DNA of 64,000 bases from Natronomonas moolapensis 8.8.11 (lineage in GTDB: Archaea > Halobacteriota > Halobacteria > Halobacteriales > Haloarculaceae): NCBI RefSeq assembly GCF_000591055.1, contig NC_020388.1:1736001-1800000 (forward strand). Reading direction: 5' to 3'. The position numbers were made by a program, and so were the translations under genes. The notes under the pieces were generated by a model. It made no database searches. It saw only the letters and a program-made list of their open reading frames with translations, and was not told where the DNA came from. Shown piece by piece: positions 18,065-27,925 of the stretch (position 1 is the stretch's first letter; every line of letters starts with the position of its first letter).

Positions 18065-18165
18065 GTCGTGACGTTCGGCACCCTACTTAAAAACCGTACT
18101 CCCGATGTGCTCGTCTGTTTCGAGCGCTGAAACCGGTCGATACGGCGCTCGAAACGGGCTCCGGA

Positions 18166-18173
18166 TTTAAATA
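18166..18173 (+). promoter_or_regulatory. TATA box of the FlaD/E-domain gene
   Basis: TTTAAATA stands 28-35 bases before the ATG at 18201, in the divergent gap between this gene and 17030-18064. The spacing predicts a leaderless transcript. Confidence 0.55.
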
Positions 18174-18200
18174 GTGTGCTTGCGAACTCCCTATAAGAGT

Positions 18201-19079
18201 ATGACCGGTCCGCTGAACCCCCGCAGATACGATCTGGGCGAGCTGCGCGATGCGGCCCGGGACCCCTCCGGCCGGTCCGAGGCCGACGGATCCGACCCCC
18301 AGCGACCGGACGGTGGGCGGCGGGACGCCGCGACGTCCGTCGACGGGGATCGAGGCGACGGTGGACAGTCGGTCCCGGTCGAACCGACCACGCCGCGGCC
18401 GACGGGAACGCCACCTCGAGAGAGTGACGCCGGGCGAGCGGCAGATGCGGTCGATCGGAGCCGTCGACACGAACCGGCCGAGTCACGCGACACGGGGGCA
18501 GTATCCGGGTCCGAGGCCGGGCATCGAACGCCGGAGCCGGACCGCGGACGCGCCGCGGCCGATACCGCCGAACGCCACGAACCGGCCGACGAAGTCGAGT
18601 CGTACCTCCGCTCGCGCCACCGTCGCCGCGATACCGGGGAACGTCGATCCGAGCACCACTCGCACCCGGCCGGCGACCGCGCGGCGTCCCGGCCGGACCG
18701 ACGACGGGCAACGTCGCGCCCCGAGAGGCCCGGTGACGGACGGCCCCCGAACGCGGCTGCTCTTCTTTCGGAGCTCTCCGGACCCGACGTCTCGAAACCG
18801 TATCTGGACCGGCTTCCGGACGCGTACACCGCCCAACTCGAGGTGTTCGAGTGGCTCGAGGAGTTGCTCACCGCGGCCGGTCGCGACGGGGCGCTGTCGG
18901 CGCTCGAATACTACGAGTCGATCGGGTGGCTCTCCGAGCGGAGCCGCGAGGAACTCGAGGACGTCGCATCGGGGCTCTCCGACCCCGCGCCGGAAGCGGC
19001 CGCCCCGTCGCTCGGTATCGAGGATCACCGCGGGAGTCTCGTGTACATCGCGCGGCTGGCGGGCCGGCGAAACGGATAG
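18201..19079 (+). CDS. FlaD/FlaE-domain (archaellum accessory-like) protein
   Basis: A 292-residue protein in two parts. Residues 1 to about 190 are low-complexity, dominated by Arg, Asp, Ser, Pro and Gly, and probably disordered. The last 100 residues form a compact helical domain with KPYLDRLPDAYTAQLEVFEW and ALEYYESIGWLSERSREELE, the signature of the archaeal FlaD/FlaE domain that links archaellum motor and chemotaxis components. The N-terminal NPRRYDLGELRDAA is also shared by haloarchaeal relatives. No other archaellum gene is visible in the window, so this is an isolated copy; a role outside motility is possible. Confidence 0.75.
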   Translation: MTGPLNPRRYDLGELRDAARDPSGRSEADGSDPQRPDGGRRDAATSVDGDRGDGGQSVPVEPTTPRPTGTPPRESDAGRAADAVDRSRRHEPAESRDTGAVSGSEAGHRTPEPDRGRAAADTAERHEPADEVESYLRSRHRRRDTGERRSEHHSHPAGDRAASRPDRRRATSRPERPGDGRPPNAAALLSELSGPDVSKPYLDRLPDAYTAQLEVFEWLEELLTAAGRDGALSALEYYESIGWLSERSREELEDVASGLSDPAPEAAAPSLGIEDHRGSLVYIARLAGRRNG

Positions 19080-19122
19080 GCCGTCGACGCGCGGAGATCT
19101 GCCGCCCGCGACGGACACGCTG

Positions 19123-20283
19123 TCACTCGGCCGCACACCGGTTCGGCCCGAGTTCCAACTCGATGGCTTCGTCCCCCTCGACCGTCGAGTGTCCCCGGTT
19201 GATGGCGATGATCCGCTCGTAGTTCGGCGGCTTCTCCGGGGCCGATTCGACGACGTGTTCGGAGAACGCCTCGCGGTCGCCGCGCAGGATCGACAACTCC
19301 GTCCGGAGCGCCCGAACAGTCGTCGAGACCTCCGATCCGGGCTCGGTCCCGTACGCCCCACCGTCGGAGACCGAAAAGTGCCCAGGGAGGACCGTGACGG
19401 GATCCGGCTCGGCGAGGACGGTGGCCTGGAGCGACTCGTACAACAGTGCCGCCCCCGAGGTGGCGTCCGCGTCGCCGAACTGGAGTTCGGTTCGGCCGAC
19501 GCCGTCGACGAAGACCGTATCGCCGGTCAAAAGCGCCTCGTCGCCGACGAGGTAACTCACCATCCCCGAGGTGTGTCCCGGGGTAAAGAGCGCCTTGATT
19601 TCGACGTCGCCCACCGCGAGTACCTCGTTCCGGGAGAGGGGATCGTACGCGACGCCGGGGTCGCGCTCGGCGACGCGCTCGCCGAGGTGGTAGGGGACTC
19701 CGAGGGCGTCGGCGAGCCGTCGGCCGCCGCTCAGGTGGTCCGCGTGGATGTGTGTATCGAGGACTCGCTCGATCTCGAAACCGCGGTCGGCCGCCGCCTC
19801 GCGGATCGTTTCGACGTGGCGGGTGGGGTCGACGGCGGCCGCGGCGCCGGTGTCGGGGTCGGCAACGAGGTAGCCGAGACAGCCCTTCGCGCGCCGCTGT
19901 AGCTGCACGATCTCGGCGGGGCCGTCGGTGTCGACGTCGACGACGTCGTACACCGCACTCCAGCCGCGCATCCCGTCGTGGACGTGGCGGACGTCCTCGT
20001 ATCCCGCGTCGACGAGTTCCTCGGCGAGCGCGCCGGAGGAGACACCCTTCGCGCAGATCGTCACGACGGGGTCGCCGGGATCGATCCCCGTCTCCAAGGC
20101 GAACGCTTCGGGATCGAACTCGCGGTCGGGTTTATAAAAGAACTGCGTCGCGCCGGCGAGTCGCCACTCCTCGAAGCTCTCGGTGTCGCGCGTGTCGACG
20201 AGGCGAAACGGCTCTCCCGAGTCGACGAGGCGTTTCAGTTCCTCGGCGGAGATGTTTGTCGGCGACGTCGTCGCGTCGGTCAT
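19123..20283 (-). CDS. Rhodanese-MBL fusion, persulfide-dioxygenase-like
   Basis: A 386-residue fusion. Residues 10-115 are a rhodanese domain with catalytic Cys77 in VVTICAKGVSS. From about 125 a metallo-beta-lactamase domain follows, with THIHADHLSGG (177-187), GHTSGMVSYL, LLTGDTVFVDGVGR and LPGHFS supplying the metal ligands of the ETHE1-type persulfide dioxygenases. It would oxidise persulfide to sulfite and pass sulfur through the rhodanese. Naturally fused enzymes of this kind usually have the opposite order; here the rhodanese is N-terminal. It fits with the other sulfur genes in the window. Confidence 0.87.
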   Translation of the reverse strand: MTDATTSPTNISAEELKRLVDSGEPFRLVDTRDTESFEEWRLAGATQFFYKPDREFDPEAFALETGIDPGDPVVTICAKGVSSGALAEELVDAGYEDVRHVHDGMRGWSAVYDVVDVDTDGPAEIVQLQRRAKGCLGYLVADPDTGAAAAVDPTRHVETIREAAADRGFEIERVLDTHIHADHLSGGRRLADALGVPYHLGERVAERDPGVAYDPLSRNEVLAVGDVEIKALFTPGHTSGMVSYLVGDEALLTGDTVFVDGVGRTELQFGDADATSGAALLYESLQATVLAEPDPVTVLPGHFSVSDGGAYGTEPGSEVSTTVRALRTELSILRGDREAFSEHVVESAPEKPPNYERIIAINRGHSTVEGDEAIELELGPNRCAAE

Positions 20284-20368
20284 GCCCGAACGACGCGCCG
20301 GCGAATATTAATACCCCGGAGCGTGGCTGCCACCCGCTCGGCGGCACCCGACTATTACCTCACCGCGG

Positions 20369-22927
20369 TCAGCGCCGCAGCGCGGCGACGGGGCGCAGCG
20401 GGAGCGGGACGTACGCCTCGGCCGGGTCGTAGGTCGCGAACGCGAGGCTGTTCGTCATCACTGAGACGCTCGACACCGCCATCGCCGCGCCGGCCAGCGC
20501 CGGGTTGAGTACGCCCAGCGAGGCGACGGGGACGAGCGTCGCGTTGTAGGCGAGCGCCCAAAAGAGGTTCTGTCGAACCTTCGATATCGTCGCCCGGGAG
20601 ATCCGGATCGCCTTCAGCACGTCGGCGGGATCCGATCGCATCAACGTCACGTCGGCAGCCTCCATCGCCACGTCGGTACCGGAGCCGATGGCGACGCCGA
20701 TGTGGGCCGCCGTCAGCGCGGGCGCGTCGTTGACGCCGTCGCCGACCATCATGGCACGGGTGCCGTCGGCCTGGATCGAGTCGACGACGTCGGCCTTCCC
20801 GTCGGGGAGGACCTCCGAGCGGACGTTCCCGTCGTCGATCCCGACCGCCTCGGCGACTGCCGCCGCGGTTCGGGCGTTGTCGCCAGTCAGCATGAACACG
20901 TCGTACCCGCGGCCTGTGAGGTCCGAAACGGTCGCTTTCGCACTCTCTTTGACCGTGTCGGCGGCCGCGACGACGCCGACGACCGCGCCGTCGAGGGCGA
21001 CGAGCATCGCCGTCTTGCCCTCCCGCTCGAGCCGCGCCATCGTTCCGTCGGCGGGATCAGGGTCGACGCCGTTCGCTGTCAACAGCGCGCGGTTGCCGAC
21101 GAGGACGTCGCCGTGGTCGGTGGTGGCCTCGATCCCCTTGCCCGGGACGTTCTCGAACGACGTCACGTCGGCCAGCTCGAGGCCGCGCTCGTCGGCCCCC
21201 CGAACGATCGCCTCGGCGAGGGGGTGCTCCGATCCCGACTCGGCGCTCGCCGCCACGGAGAGGACGAACGACTCCTCGGGGGCCGGTTCGGCGACCGCGC
21301 CGCCGTCGGCTCTCGCCGCGCCGCCGATCGCCTCGACGTCGGTCAGCCGCATCTCGCCTTCGGTCAGCGTGCCGGTCTTGTCGAAGACGACGGCGTCGAC
21401 CTCGCGGACGCGCTCGAGGACGTCGCCGCCCTCGAACAGGACGCCGTTCCGCGCCGCGATCGTCGAGCCGACCATCGTCGCCGCGGGCGTCGCGAGCCCC
21501 AACGCGCACGGGCAGGCGATGAGGACCGCCGACGCGAAGACGATCATCGAGAACTCGAACACCGGGACGCCGCCGGCGACTGGGCCGCCGCCGACCTGCC
21601 CGATAGGGAGCAACTCCGCGATCCCGTGCAGTTGCGTCGGGAAGGCGTACCAAAGCACCGCCCAGACGGCGGCGTTGAGGATGACGGCGGGGACGAAGTA
21701 CGCGCTGACGCGGTCGACGAGCCGCTGGATGTCCGGCTGTCGGGACTGGGCCTCCTCGACCCGGCGGACGATCCCCTGGATCGCGGTGTCCTCGCCGACG
21801 TTCGTCGCCTCCACGAGGAGGACGCCGTTCTCGTTGATCGTCGAGCCGACGACCTCGTCGCCGGGTGATTTCTCGACCGGGACGGACTCGCCGGTCAGCA
21901 TCGACTCGTCGACGGCCGACTCGCCCTCGGTGACGACCCCGTCGGTCGGGATCCGTTCGCCGGGGCGGATCTTCATCACGTCGCCGACCTCGAGGTCCTC
22001 CGTTGTGACCGTGGTCTCCTCGCCGTCGCGGATCACAGTCGCGTCGTCGGCCTCCAGTTCGAGCAGTTCCCGCAGCGCGTCGGAGGCGCGGGCTTTCGAG
22101 CGGGCCTCGAGCCAGTTGCCGACGGTAATAAACCACAGAATGAACGCGACGGCCTCGAAGTAGAGGTCCCCGCTGATAGCGCCGAGGACGACCGCGGTGC
22201 TGAACAGATAGCCAGCGCTCGTCCCGACCGCGACGAGCGTGTCCATGTTCGCGGTCCCGTTTCTCGCCGCCGTGTACGCGCCGACGAGGAACTCCCGACC
22301 CAGCGTCGCCATCAGCGCCGTCGCGACGGCGAACTGGATCCAGCCGACCGGAACGCCGCCGACCGCCTCCGGTTTGGGCAGCGGGGTGAACATCGCCGAC
22401 ATCAGGTATATAAACGGAAGCGCGAGGACGCCGCCGAAGAGCACGAGCCGTCGCTGTTTGTGGAGTTCGCGTTCGGCGGCGGATTCCTCGCCTTCGGCGT
22501 CGATATCGTCGGCCTCGATCGGTTCGTACCCCGACGCCTCGATGGCCTCATACGCCCGCTCGATCGAGAACACCTCGGGGTTGTACTCGACGGTGGCCTC
22601 GTCGGTGGCGTAGTTCACCGATGCCTCCGATACGCTGGGGAGGTCCGAGAGCGCCTCGGCGACGGTCTCCGAACACGTCGAACAGTGCATCCCGCCGACG
22701 CCGATCGTCCGGCGCTCCCGGCGCGGCTCGTAGCCCGCCTTCTCGATCGCCGCGTAGAGCGCCCCCGACCCCGTCGTCTCGGGATCGTATTCGACGGTGG
22801 CCTCGTCGGTGGCGTAGTTCACCGATGCCTCCGACACGCCGTCGATCGCTTCGAGCGCCTCGGCGACGGTCTCCGAACACGTCGAACAGTGCATCCCGCC
22901 GACGCCGATCCGTTCGCGTCTCGTCAT
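20369..22927 (-). CDS. copA: Copper-exporting P1B-type ATPase
   Basis: An 852-residue membrane pump driving Cu(I) out of the cell. Two N-terminal heavy-metal domains carry GGMHCSTC (Cys14/17 and Cys82/85). The transmembrane copper site is CPC at 472-474 in [13 protein letters not shown], the phosphorylated Asp516 lies in DKTGTLT, and [12 protein letters not shown] closes the hinge. The two metal-binding domains are near-identical at DNA level with a 204-bp period, suggesting recent duplication or gene conversion. The ATG at 22927 begins [14 protein letters not shown]. The regulator at 23128-23718 lies just upstream on the same strand, with 200 bases of promoter region between. Confidence 0.96.
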   Translation of the reverse strand: MTRRERIGVGGMHCSTCSETVAEALEAIDGVSEASVNYATDEATVEYDPETTGSGALYAAIEKAGYEPRRERRTIGVGGMHCSTCSETVAEALSDLPSVSEASVNYATDEATVEYNPEVFSIERAYEAIEASGYEPIEADDIDAEGEESAAERELHKQRRLVLFGGVLALPFIYLMSAMFTPLPKPEAVGGVPVGWIQFAVATALMATLGREFLVGAYTAARNGTANMDTLVAVGTSAGYLFSTAVVLGAISGDLYFEAVAFILWFITVGNWLEARSKARASDALRELLELEADDATVIRDGEETTVTTEDLEVGDVMKIRPGERIPTDGVVTEGESAVDESMLTGESVPVEKSPGDEVVGSTINENGVLLVEATNVGEDTAIQGIVRRVEEAQSRQPDIQRLVDRVSAYFVPAVILNAAVWAVLWYAFPTQLHGIAELLPIGQVGGGPVAGGVPVFEFSMIVFASAVLIACPCALGLATPAATMVGSTIAARNGVLFEGGDVLERVREVDAVVFDKTGTLTEGEMRLTDVEAIGGAARADGGAVAEPAPEESFVLSVAASAESGSEHPLAEAIVRGADERGLELADVTSFENVPGKGIEATTDHGDVLVGNRALLTANGVDPDPADGTMARLEREGKTAMLVALDGAVVGVVAAADTVKESAKATVSDLTGRGYDVFMLTGDNARTAAAVAEAVGIDDGNVRSEVLPDGKADVVDSIQADGTRAMMVGDGVNDAPALTAAHIGVAIGSGTDVAMEAADVTLMRSDPADVLKAIRISRATISKVRQNLFWALAYNATLVPVASLGVLNPALAGAAMAVSSVSVMTNSLAFATYDPAEAYVPLPLRPVAALRR

Positions 22928-23127
22928 ATTCGTACATACGGCCCCGACGTTCATGCGGTTTGTCGTTTCGAAAGCAAAGTGAAATAGAGTTTCGACACCA
23001 GTTACGAAGCCAGTGGCCACTGGCTGCATAGATATCGAAACAAAGGTCGCGAAACCGGATGTCGGGGACGATGCCTCGGTGTAGCACTGTTCGTTCTCTC
23101 TCGTGGGGCGATCGGTCGGTCGCCCGC

Positions 23128-23718
23128 TCAGGCCCCCTCGCTGAACGCCTCGTATCGGTCCTCGAAGCGCGCCTGACAGGACGCACAACAGAACTCATAG
23201 CGCTCCCCGTCGATGGTCGCGCTGACCCCCTCGACAGTGACGCTGTTGCCGCACTCGACGCATTCGAGCCCGAGCGTCGCGTCACCGAGGGCCGGGTGCC
23301 AGTCGGCCGCCGCGAGCGGCGAGACGTCGACGCGCTCGATTGCCCCCGTCGAGAGGGCCGGCGACAGCGTCGACTCGACGTCCGCGTCGGGGAACGTCCC
23401 GACGACGAACAGCCGGCCGTCGGCGGTCGCGAAGACGTATTCGACGCCCGTCACGTCGGCCAACGCCTCCCGAACCGTTGCCGTCTCTCCCGGAACGGCG
23501 CCGAGGGTCACCGCCAGTCGCGTCCCCTCCCGGAGCCGCGACCGGTCGACGTCGACGGTGAAGCGTTCGATGACGCCCAACTCCCGAAGCCGGTCGATCC
23601 GGTCGCTCACCGCCGGCGGGGAGAGCCCGACGGCGTCGGCGAGTTCGTTGTACGCGGCCCGCCCGTCCTCGAGCAACAGCCGGAGCAGTTCCCGGTCGGT
23701 CTCGTCGAGGTCCCGCAT
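23128..23718 (-). CDS. Lrp/AsnC-type regulator with TRASH metal-sensing domain
   Basis: A 196-residue transcription factor. The N-terminal winged helix-turn-helix ([40 protein letters not shown]) is of Lrp type and is followed by a RAM-like ligand fold (about 65-140). The C-terminal 45 residues are a TRASH domain with Cys153/Cys156 and Cys177-178/Cys181 (CVECG, CCASC). Archaeal regulators of this layout sense copper and control copA. Position immediately upstream of copA in the same orientation supports that role. Confidence 0.93.
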   Translation of the reverse strand: MRDLDETDRELLRLLLEDGRAAYNELADAVGLSPPAVSDRIDRLRELGVIERFTVDVDRSRLREGTRLAVTLGAVPGETATVREALADVTGVEYVFATADGRLFVVGTFPDADVESTLSPALSTGAIERVDVSPLAAADWHPALGDATLGLECVECGNSVTVEGVSATIDGERYEFCCASCQARFEDRYEAFSEGA

Positions 23719-23825
23719 GGCTCGTCGTTGCGCCCCCGGTTTAAAAGGCCTGTCGCGGATTGTTCCCGACTCTGTGTGCCGGGTCGGTGCGACGCAATTA
23801 GGTACGCCGCGCCGGTAGCGGACGC

Positions 23826-24311
23826 ATGGACGATCACACCCGCGACCGGACGGTCGATCCGCCCGCCGCCGGGGAGCCGACCGGCTGGCACCCCGATCGA
23901 GGGGTCTGGGAGCACGCGACGCTCCGGCGGGCGGTGAGTCACGGCGTCCGCCTGTACAACGCCGGCACGTACCACGAGTCCCACGACTGTTTCGAGGCGG
24001 AGTGGTACAACTACGGGCGCGGTACGGCCGAGAGCGCCTTCCTCCACGGGATGGTGCAGGTCGCGGCGGGCGCGTACAAACACGTCGACTTCGGGAACGA
24101 CGACGGGATGCGTAGCCTCTTCGAGACGGCGTTGCAGTACCTCCACGGCGTCCCCCGCGATTTCTACGGCGTCGACCTGCTCGAGGTCCGGACGAGGCTC
24201 ACGAACGCGCTCGAGGACCCCGCCGCCGTCGACGGCTGGGCGATCGCGCTCGACGGATCGCGGCCCACGGCCCGGAACGTCGACTACGAGTACGCCGAGA
24301 GGCTCGAGTAG
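23826..24311 (+). CDS. DUF309 family protein
   Basis: A 161-residue helical protein with the DUF309 signature: [19 protein letters not shown] followed by [16 protein letters not shown]. The conserved His, Glu and Asp residues could bind a metal but no activity is established for the family. It starts 27 bases after a TATA-like GCAATTAGG stretch and is divergent from the copper regulator. A Pro-rich N-terminal 35 residues precede the domain. Confidence 0.85.
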   Translation: MDDHTRDRTVDPPAAGEPTGWHPDRGVWEHATLRRAVSHGVRLYNAGTYHESHDCFEAEWYNYGRGTAESAFLHGMVQVAAGAYKHVDFGNDDGMRSLFETALQYLHGVPRDFYGVDLLEVRTRLTNALEDPAAVDGWAIALDGSRPTARNVDYEYAERLE

Positions 24312-24334
24312 CACGCCTATCGGGGCGACGCTGT

Positions 24335-24811
24335 TTATAAATCCTTGGCGATCCCGCGGAGCCCGTTCATTCGCCCGCGTTGGGTCCGGATCTCGTCGGT
24401 CGACATCACCTCGGTGAGTCGGCTCCCCTCGACGAGTTCCGCCGCGAGCCAGCGGACGCGCTGTTCGAGTTCGGCACGTTTTATATATTCGGCGACGCGT
24501 TCGACCTCGGCGTCGGTGGGGTGTTTCCCGCCGTCGGGCGAGCGGAGCCGTTTGACGACGTCGACGGGATCGACCGTCTCGTCGGGTCGGTACGCGCCGC
24601 CGGTGAGAAGCAGGGCTTTGGCCGTCACCGACGCCACCTCCTCGTCACCCGAGTACCCGAGGTCGTCGACGACGAGTCCCGCTCCCCGCGTCGACAGCGT
24701 GAACGTCTCCCGGCCCGGGGTGGTGACGTTCGGCCCCCCATCGGGGTCGAGCGTGACGGCGATCGCCGGTTCGTCCTCGTCGGTCGAGGCGAGTCGCGGG
24801 TGATCGATCAT
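24335..24811 (-). CDS. Conserved haloarchaeal hypothetical protein
   Basis: A 158-residue soluble acidic protein, convergent with the DUF309 gene. The N-terminal half is beta-rich (ITVTLDP-like strands around FTLSTRGAGLVVDD), and the C-terminal half is helical and charged (VERVAEYIKRAELEQRVRWL, MSTDEIRTQRGRMNGLRGIA). No catalytic motif is visible and I do not recognise a family. Codon pattern and a clean ATG support it as real. Confidence 0.68.
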   Translation of the reverse strand: MIDHPRLASTDEDEPAIAVTLDPDGGPNVTTPGRETFTLSTRGAGLVVDDLGYSGDEEVASVTAKALLLTGGAYRPDETVDPVDVVKRLRSPDGGKHPTDAEVERVAEYIKRAELEQRVRWLAAELVEGSRLTEVMSTDEIRTQRGRMNGLRGIAKDL

Positions 24812-24949
24812 ACGCTCCGTTGGGCGTCGGGATATTTTTGTCGTCCGCTTCCGGGCGGTGCCGTCGTCGACGCGGGGCGACTAGTATATAAAACCGCCCG
24901 ACAGAAACCGGTGGGTTAAATCCGATGCGATCATTAGCAGGTGTTGCGT

Positions 24950-25033
24950 GCGAGGGTAGCCAAGCCCGGAAACGGCGGCGGACTCAAGATCCGCTCCTGT
25001 AGAGGTCCGTGGGTTCAAATCCCTCCCCTCGCA
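24950..25033 (+). tRNA. tRNA-Leu (anticodon CAA)
   Basis: An 84-nt class II tRNA. The acceptor stem GCGAGGG (24950-24956) pairs with CCCTCGC (25026-25032), and A25033 is the discriminator. The D arm is GTAGCCAAGCCCGG-like. The anticodon stem-loop GCGGA-CTCAAGA-TCCGC gives CAA. A long variable arm follows, then GTGGGTTCAAATCC for the T arm. No intron and no encoded CCA. A TTAAAT box lies about 30 bases upstream at 24915-24921. Confidence 0.97.
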
Positions 25034-25183
25034 TGAGCGAAGCGACGCTCACCGCGTCGCGAGCGAATGCGGGAAGACCGTGCTCGGAGCGGCCTTCCCT
25101 CGCAACAACTTCCGATTCGCCCAGTGGCGACGCCGGGAGCCGCGGCTCTCGGGGCCTGTACCCACCGCCTCGGAGTGGAGCAT

Positions 25184-25525
25184 TCACATCCGTCCGGAGA
25201 GCGCGTCGAACCAACGCGAAAGCGTGTGTTCGCGGCTCTCCGTGGCCGTCCGGTCGTACACGTATCCCTCGCGCGTCACGTCGAGTACTGCCCCCTCGTG
25301 TCTCCCGGACTCGGGGATCGTTCCCGGGTCGACGACGCGTTGCTCGGACGTTCCGTCGCCGCGCTCGACGAGCAACACGGCGGTGTCGTCTGCGAGGCGG
25401 TCGACGACGGCGATTCGTCCCGGGTCGGAATTCGCGAGACAGAGGCTGGAGCCCACGACCGCAGCGACGGCAACGAACGCGACGGCGATCACGACGAGTG
25501 CGGACAGCGTGAGTACGTGACGCAT
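25184..25525 (-). CDS. DUF3006-like exported protein
   Basis: A 113-residue protein with an N-terminal hydrophobic helix (residues 3-28, VVIAVAFVAVAAVVGSSLCL) that anchors or exports it. The outside part GRIAVVDRLADDTAVLLVE, then VVDPGTIPESGRHEGAVLDV, matches the small beta-barrel DUF3006 family, in which a domain of about 70 residues of unknown function is often exported. Short helical C-terminus (WFDALSGRM). It lies 150 bases beyond the tRNA-Leu gene on the opposite strand. Confidence 0.7.
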   Translation of the reverse strand: MRHVLTLSALVVIAVAFVAVAAVVGSSLCLANSDPGRIAVVDRLADDTAVLLVERGDGTSEQRVVDPGTIPESGRHEGAVLDVTREGYVYDRTATESREHTLSRWFDALSGRM

Positions 25526-25597
25526 CGGGACGGGATGGTCCCGTCACAGTATATGAACCCTCGCCCGATCGGCCTCGACGACTGTGCCACCGGCCGG

Positions 25598-25861
25598 TCA
25601 GTCCTCGGCCGGTTCGACCGCCTCGACAGTGCCGGCACTCGCCCACCCGTCGTCGGTTTTTTTACCGGCCACGAGGGGGTCGTCGTCGCCGTCTGTCACG
25701 AGGCGGTACGCCGTGCCGTCGGGGGTGGTTCCCTCGGCCTGGAAGGCCTCCTGAAAGAACTCCGCCGAGTGCATCTCGAGGACGACCGCCGATCCGTCCT
25801 CGAACGTGAGGCGGACGTCCCGCGGCGTGATGTTGTGGATCCGTTTCGCGAGCGTGTGCAT
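25598..25861 (-). CDS. Small haloarchaeal hypothetical protein
   Basis: An 87-residue acidic soluble protein starting MHTLAKRIHNITPRDVRLTF at the ATG 25861. It has alternating strands (GSAVVLEMHSAEFFQEAFQA, TAYRLVTDGDDDPLVAGKK) suggesting a small beta-barrel or SH3-like fold. No recognisable motif. It is divergent from the inositol-phosphatase gene with only 65 bases between the start codons. The longer upstream open frame is antisense-like and rejected. Confidence 0.62.
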   Translation of the reverse strand: MHTLAKRIHNITPRDVRLTFEDGSAVVLEMHSAEFFQEAFQAEGTTPDGTAYRLVTDGDDDPLVAGKKTDDGWASAGTVEAVEPAED

Positions 25862-25926
25862 AAGTGGATCTACAGCCGGAGCCGACAAATCGGTGGCGCT
25901 TTGCCGTCCGGGGTCCCGGGGACAGT

Positions 25927-26721
25927 ATGGGTACGCGAGCCGACTGCGCGCACCGGGCGGCCGAGGCCGGGGCGGCGCTCGCAGCCGAGTCGTTTCGGGG
26001 CGAACTGACGGTCGAGACGAAGGCCGAAAAGACCGACGTCGTGACACGGGCGGACCGGGACGCGCAGCGGCGCGTCGTCGACGTGATCGGTGCGTCGTTC
26101 GACGACGAACCGATCGTCGGCGAGGAGGACGAACCCCCGAGCACGGTCCCGGAGGACGGTCCGGGGTGGGTCATCGATCCGATCGACGGGACGGCGAACT
26201 ACGTTCGCGAGAGCCGGAGTTGGGCGACGAGCGTCGCGGCCACGGCGGACGGCGAAGCGATCGCCGGGGCGACTGTCGCGCCGGCGCTCGGGGACACGTT
26301 CGTACTGGACTCCGGGGAGGCGCTCCGGAACGGCGAGACCGTGGCCGTCAGCGATCGAACGGATCCCGAGACGTTCGCGGTCGTGCCCACGATGTGGTGG
26401 GGACCCGACCGGCGCGACGAGTACGGCGACGTCTGTCGAGGGATCGTCGAGCGGTTCGGGGACATGCGACGGGTCGGCTCCGCGCAACTCGAGTTGGCGC
26501 TGTGTGCGGTCGGCGCGGTCGAGGCAGTCGTAACGAACGTCGAGACGAACCCCTGGGATACGCTCGTCGGCGCCGGGCTCGTCGAGGCCGCGGGCGGGAC
26601 GGTCACGGACATCCACGGCAAGCCGTGGCGGCACGACAGCCGCGGGCTGGTCGCCTCCAACGGGGCCGCACACGGGGCGGTACTCGACGCCGCCCGGACG
26701 CCGGAAACGCCGCCCCGGTAG
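25927..26721 (+). CDS. Inositol monophosphatase family protein
   Basis: A 264-residue Mg-dependent phosphatase of the IMPase/FBPase superfamily. The metal motifs are GEEDE (first Glu), WVIDPIDGTANYV (the DPIDGT signature) and NPWDTLVGAGLVEAAGG (the WD pair). Archaeal members hydrolyse inositol-1-phosphate and/or fructose-1,6-bisphosphate, and the substrate cannot be decided from sequence alone. ATG 25927 gives MGTRADCAHRAAEAG, a normal family start. Confidence 0.9.
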   Translation: MGTRADCAHRAAEAGAALAAESFRGELTVETKAEKTDVVTRADRDAQRRVVDVIGASFDDEPIVGEEDEPPSTVPEDGPGWVIDPIDGTANYVRESRSWATSVAATADGEAIAGATVAPALGDTFVLDSGEALRNGETVAVSDRTDPETFAVVPTMWWGPDRRDEYGDVCRGIVERFGDMRRVGSAQLELALCAVGAVEAVVTNVETNPWDTLVGAGLVEAAGGTVTDIHGKPWRHDSRGLVASNGAAHGAVLDAARTPETPPR

Positions 26722-26779
26722 TGTCGCGGAGTCGCCATCGACCGGAACTCTGAAACCGCGCTCGGCCGGCACTAGTCGT

Positions 26780-27913
26780 ATGCAACTACCCGACGGCGTC
26801 GACCCCGTCCGCGCGTGGCTCGCGACGTGTGCCGGCGGCATCGCGCTCCTCGGTGGCGGCGCGGTCGCGTTCCCGGGGCGGGTGTACGACGGGTTCCTGT
26901 GGCGGTATTTTTGGGGGCCGGTCGACGCCGACGCCCACGGCGCGAGCTGTGCAGTTCGATCCGACGGGACGACGGAACGTCTCTTCGACGGACTCGCCTG
27001 TTCGAACGCTGAGGGGATCGTCGCGGAGCCAGGATATACGGCCGTCTCGACGGTCAGCTACGCGGTCGTGTTGGTGTTTATGCTCGTCGGCGTGCTGTTG
27101 TTGCTCCGGCGGCTGGACGTCCGGATGACCCCGCGGTTCTACGTCGCGCTGTTTCCATTCATGCTGCTCGGCGGCGCGCTCCGGGTCGTCGAGGACGTGA
27201 ACGTTACGTTTCTGCGGGCCGGTGTCGACACCCTGATCCCGTACCCGCCGGTCGCGCTCATCATCAGCCCGTTCATCTACTTCGTGATGTTCGCGTTCAC
27301 GCTCGGCGCGGTCGTCCTCTGGATCCTCCTCTCGCGACAGGGGACAATCGACGCGTACGAGCCGTACGTCGCCGCGACGGGCGCACTCGCTGTGGTCGCG
27401 ACCGTCGGGGGGCTCCTGTACGTCTCCGCGACCTCGGAACTCGTCGGCTTCTTTCCGGCGGTCGCAGCCATCACCCTCGGCGGGGCGACCCTCGTCGCCG
27501 CGCTGTTTTGGTGGGCGAGCCAGCGATACGCCCCGTTCATAAACGAAGGGACGGGGTACGTCGGCGCCGTAATCGTGTGGGGCCACTCCGTCGACGGCAT
27601 CGCGAACGTGGTGAGCCTCGATTGGGCTGACGCGTTGGGGATCGGCGTGACCTACGGCTCGAAACACGTCGTCAACGAGGCGACCGTCCGGATCACAGAG
27701 AGTATCCAGCCGGCGTGGCTCTCGGAGGCGATCGGCACCGCGTGGCCGTTCCTCGGGATCAAGATCGCGGCGGCGGTGTTCGTCGTCTGGGTGTTCAACG
27801 ACGAGATATTCGAGGACAGCCCCCGGTACGCCTACCTGCTGTTGATCGCCATTCTCGCAGTCGGACTCGGCCCCGGGACGCGGGACATGCTCCGGGCGAC
27901 GCTGGCGATCTGA
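26780..27913 (+). CDS. DUF63 family integral membrane protein
   Basis: A 377-residue polytopic membrane protein with about eight hydrophobic helices. Conserved DUF63 features include the charged loop between early helices (LRRLDVRMTPRFYVALFPFM, then GGALRVVEDVN) and a late GHSVDGIANVVSLDW with SKHVVNEATVRI. The family is confined to archaea and its function is unknown. The gene ends 12 bases before the convergent phosphatase gene of the pst unit. Confidence 0.9.
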   Translation: MQLPDGVDPVRAWLATCAGGIALLGGGAVAFPGRVYDGFLWRYFWGPVDADAHGASCAVRSDGTTERLFDGLACSNAEGIVAEPGYTAVSTVSYAVVLVFMLVGVLLLLRRLDVRMTPRFYVALFPFMLLGGALRVVEDVNVTFLRAGVDTLIPYPPVALIISPFIYFVMFAFTLGAVVLWILLSRQGTIDAYEPYVAATGALAVVATVGGLLYVSATSELVGFFPAVAAITLGGATLVAALFWWASQRYAPFINEGTGYVGAVIVWGHSVDGIANVVSLDWADALGIGVTYGSKHVVNEATVRITESIQPAWLSEAIGTAWPFLGIKIAAAVFVVWVFNDEIFEDSPRYAYLLLIAILAVGLGPGTRDMLRATLAI

Positions 27914-27925
27914 AATACGAACGTC

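Noticed and set aside
22560-22925. Direct repeat array in copA as a mobile repeat
   Set aside because: It is the coding repeat of two metal-binding domains.
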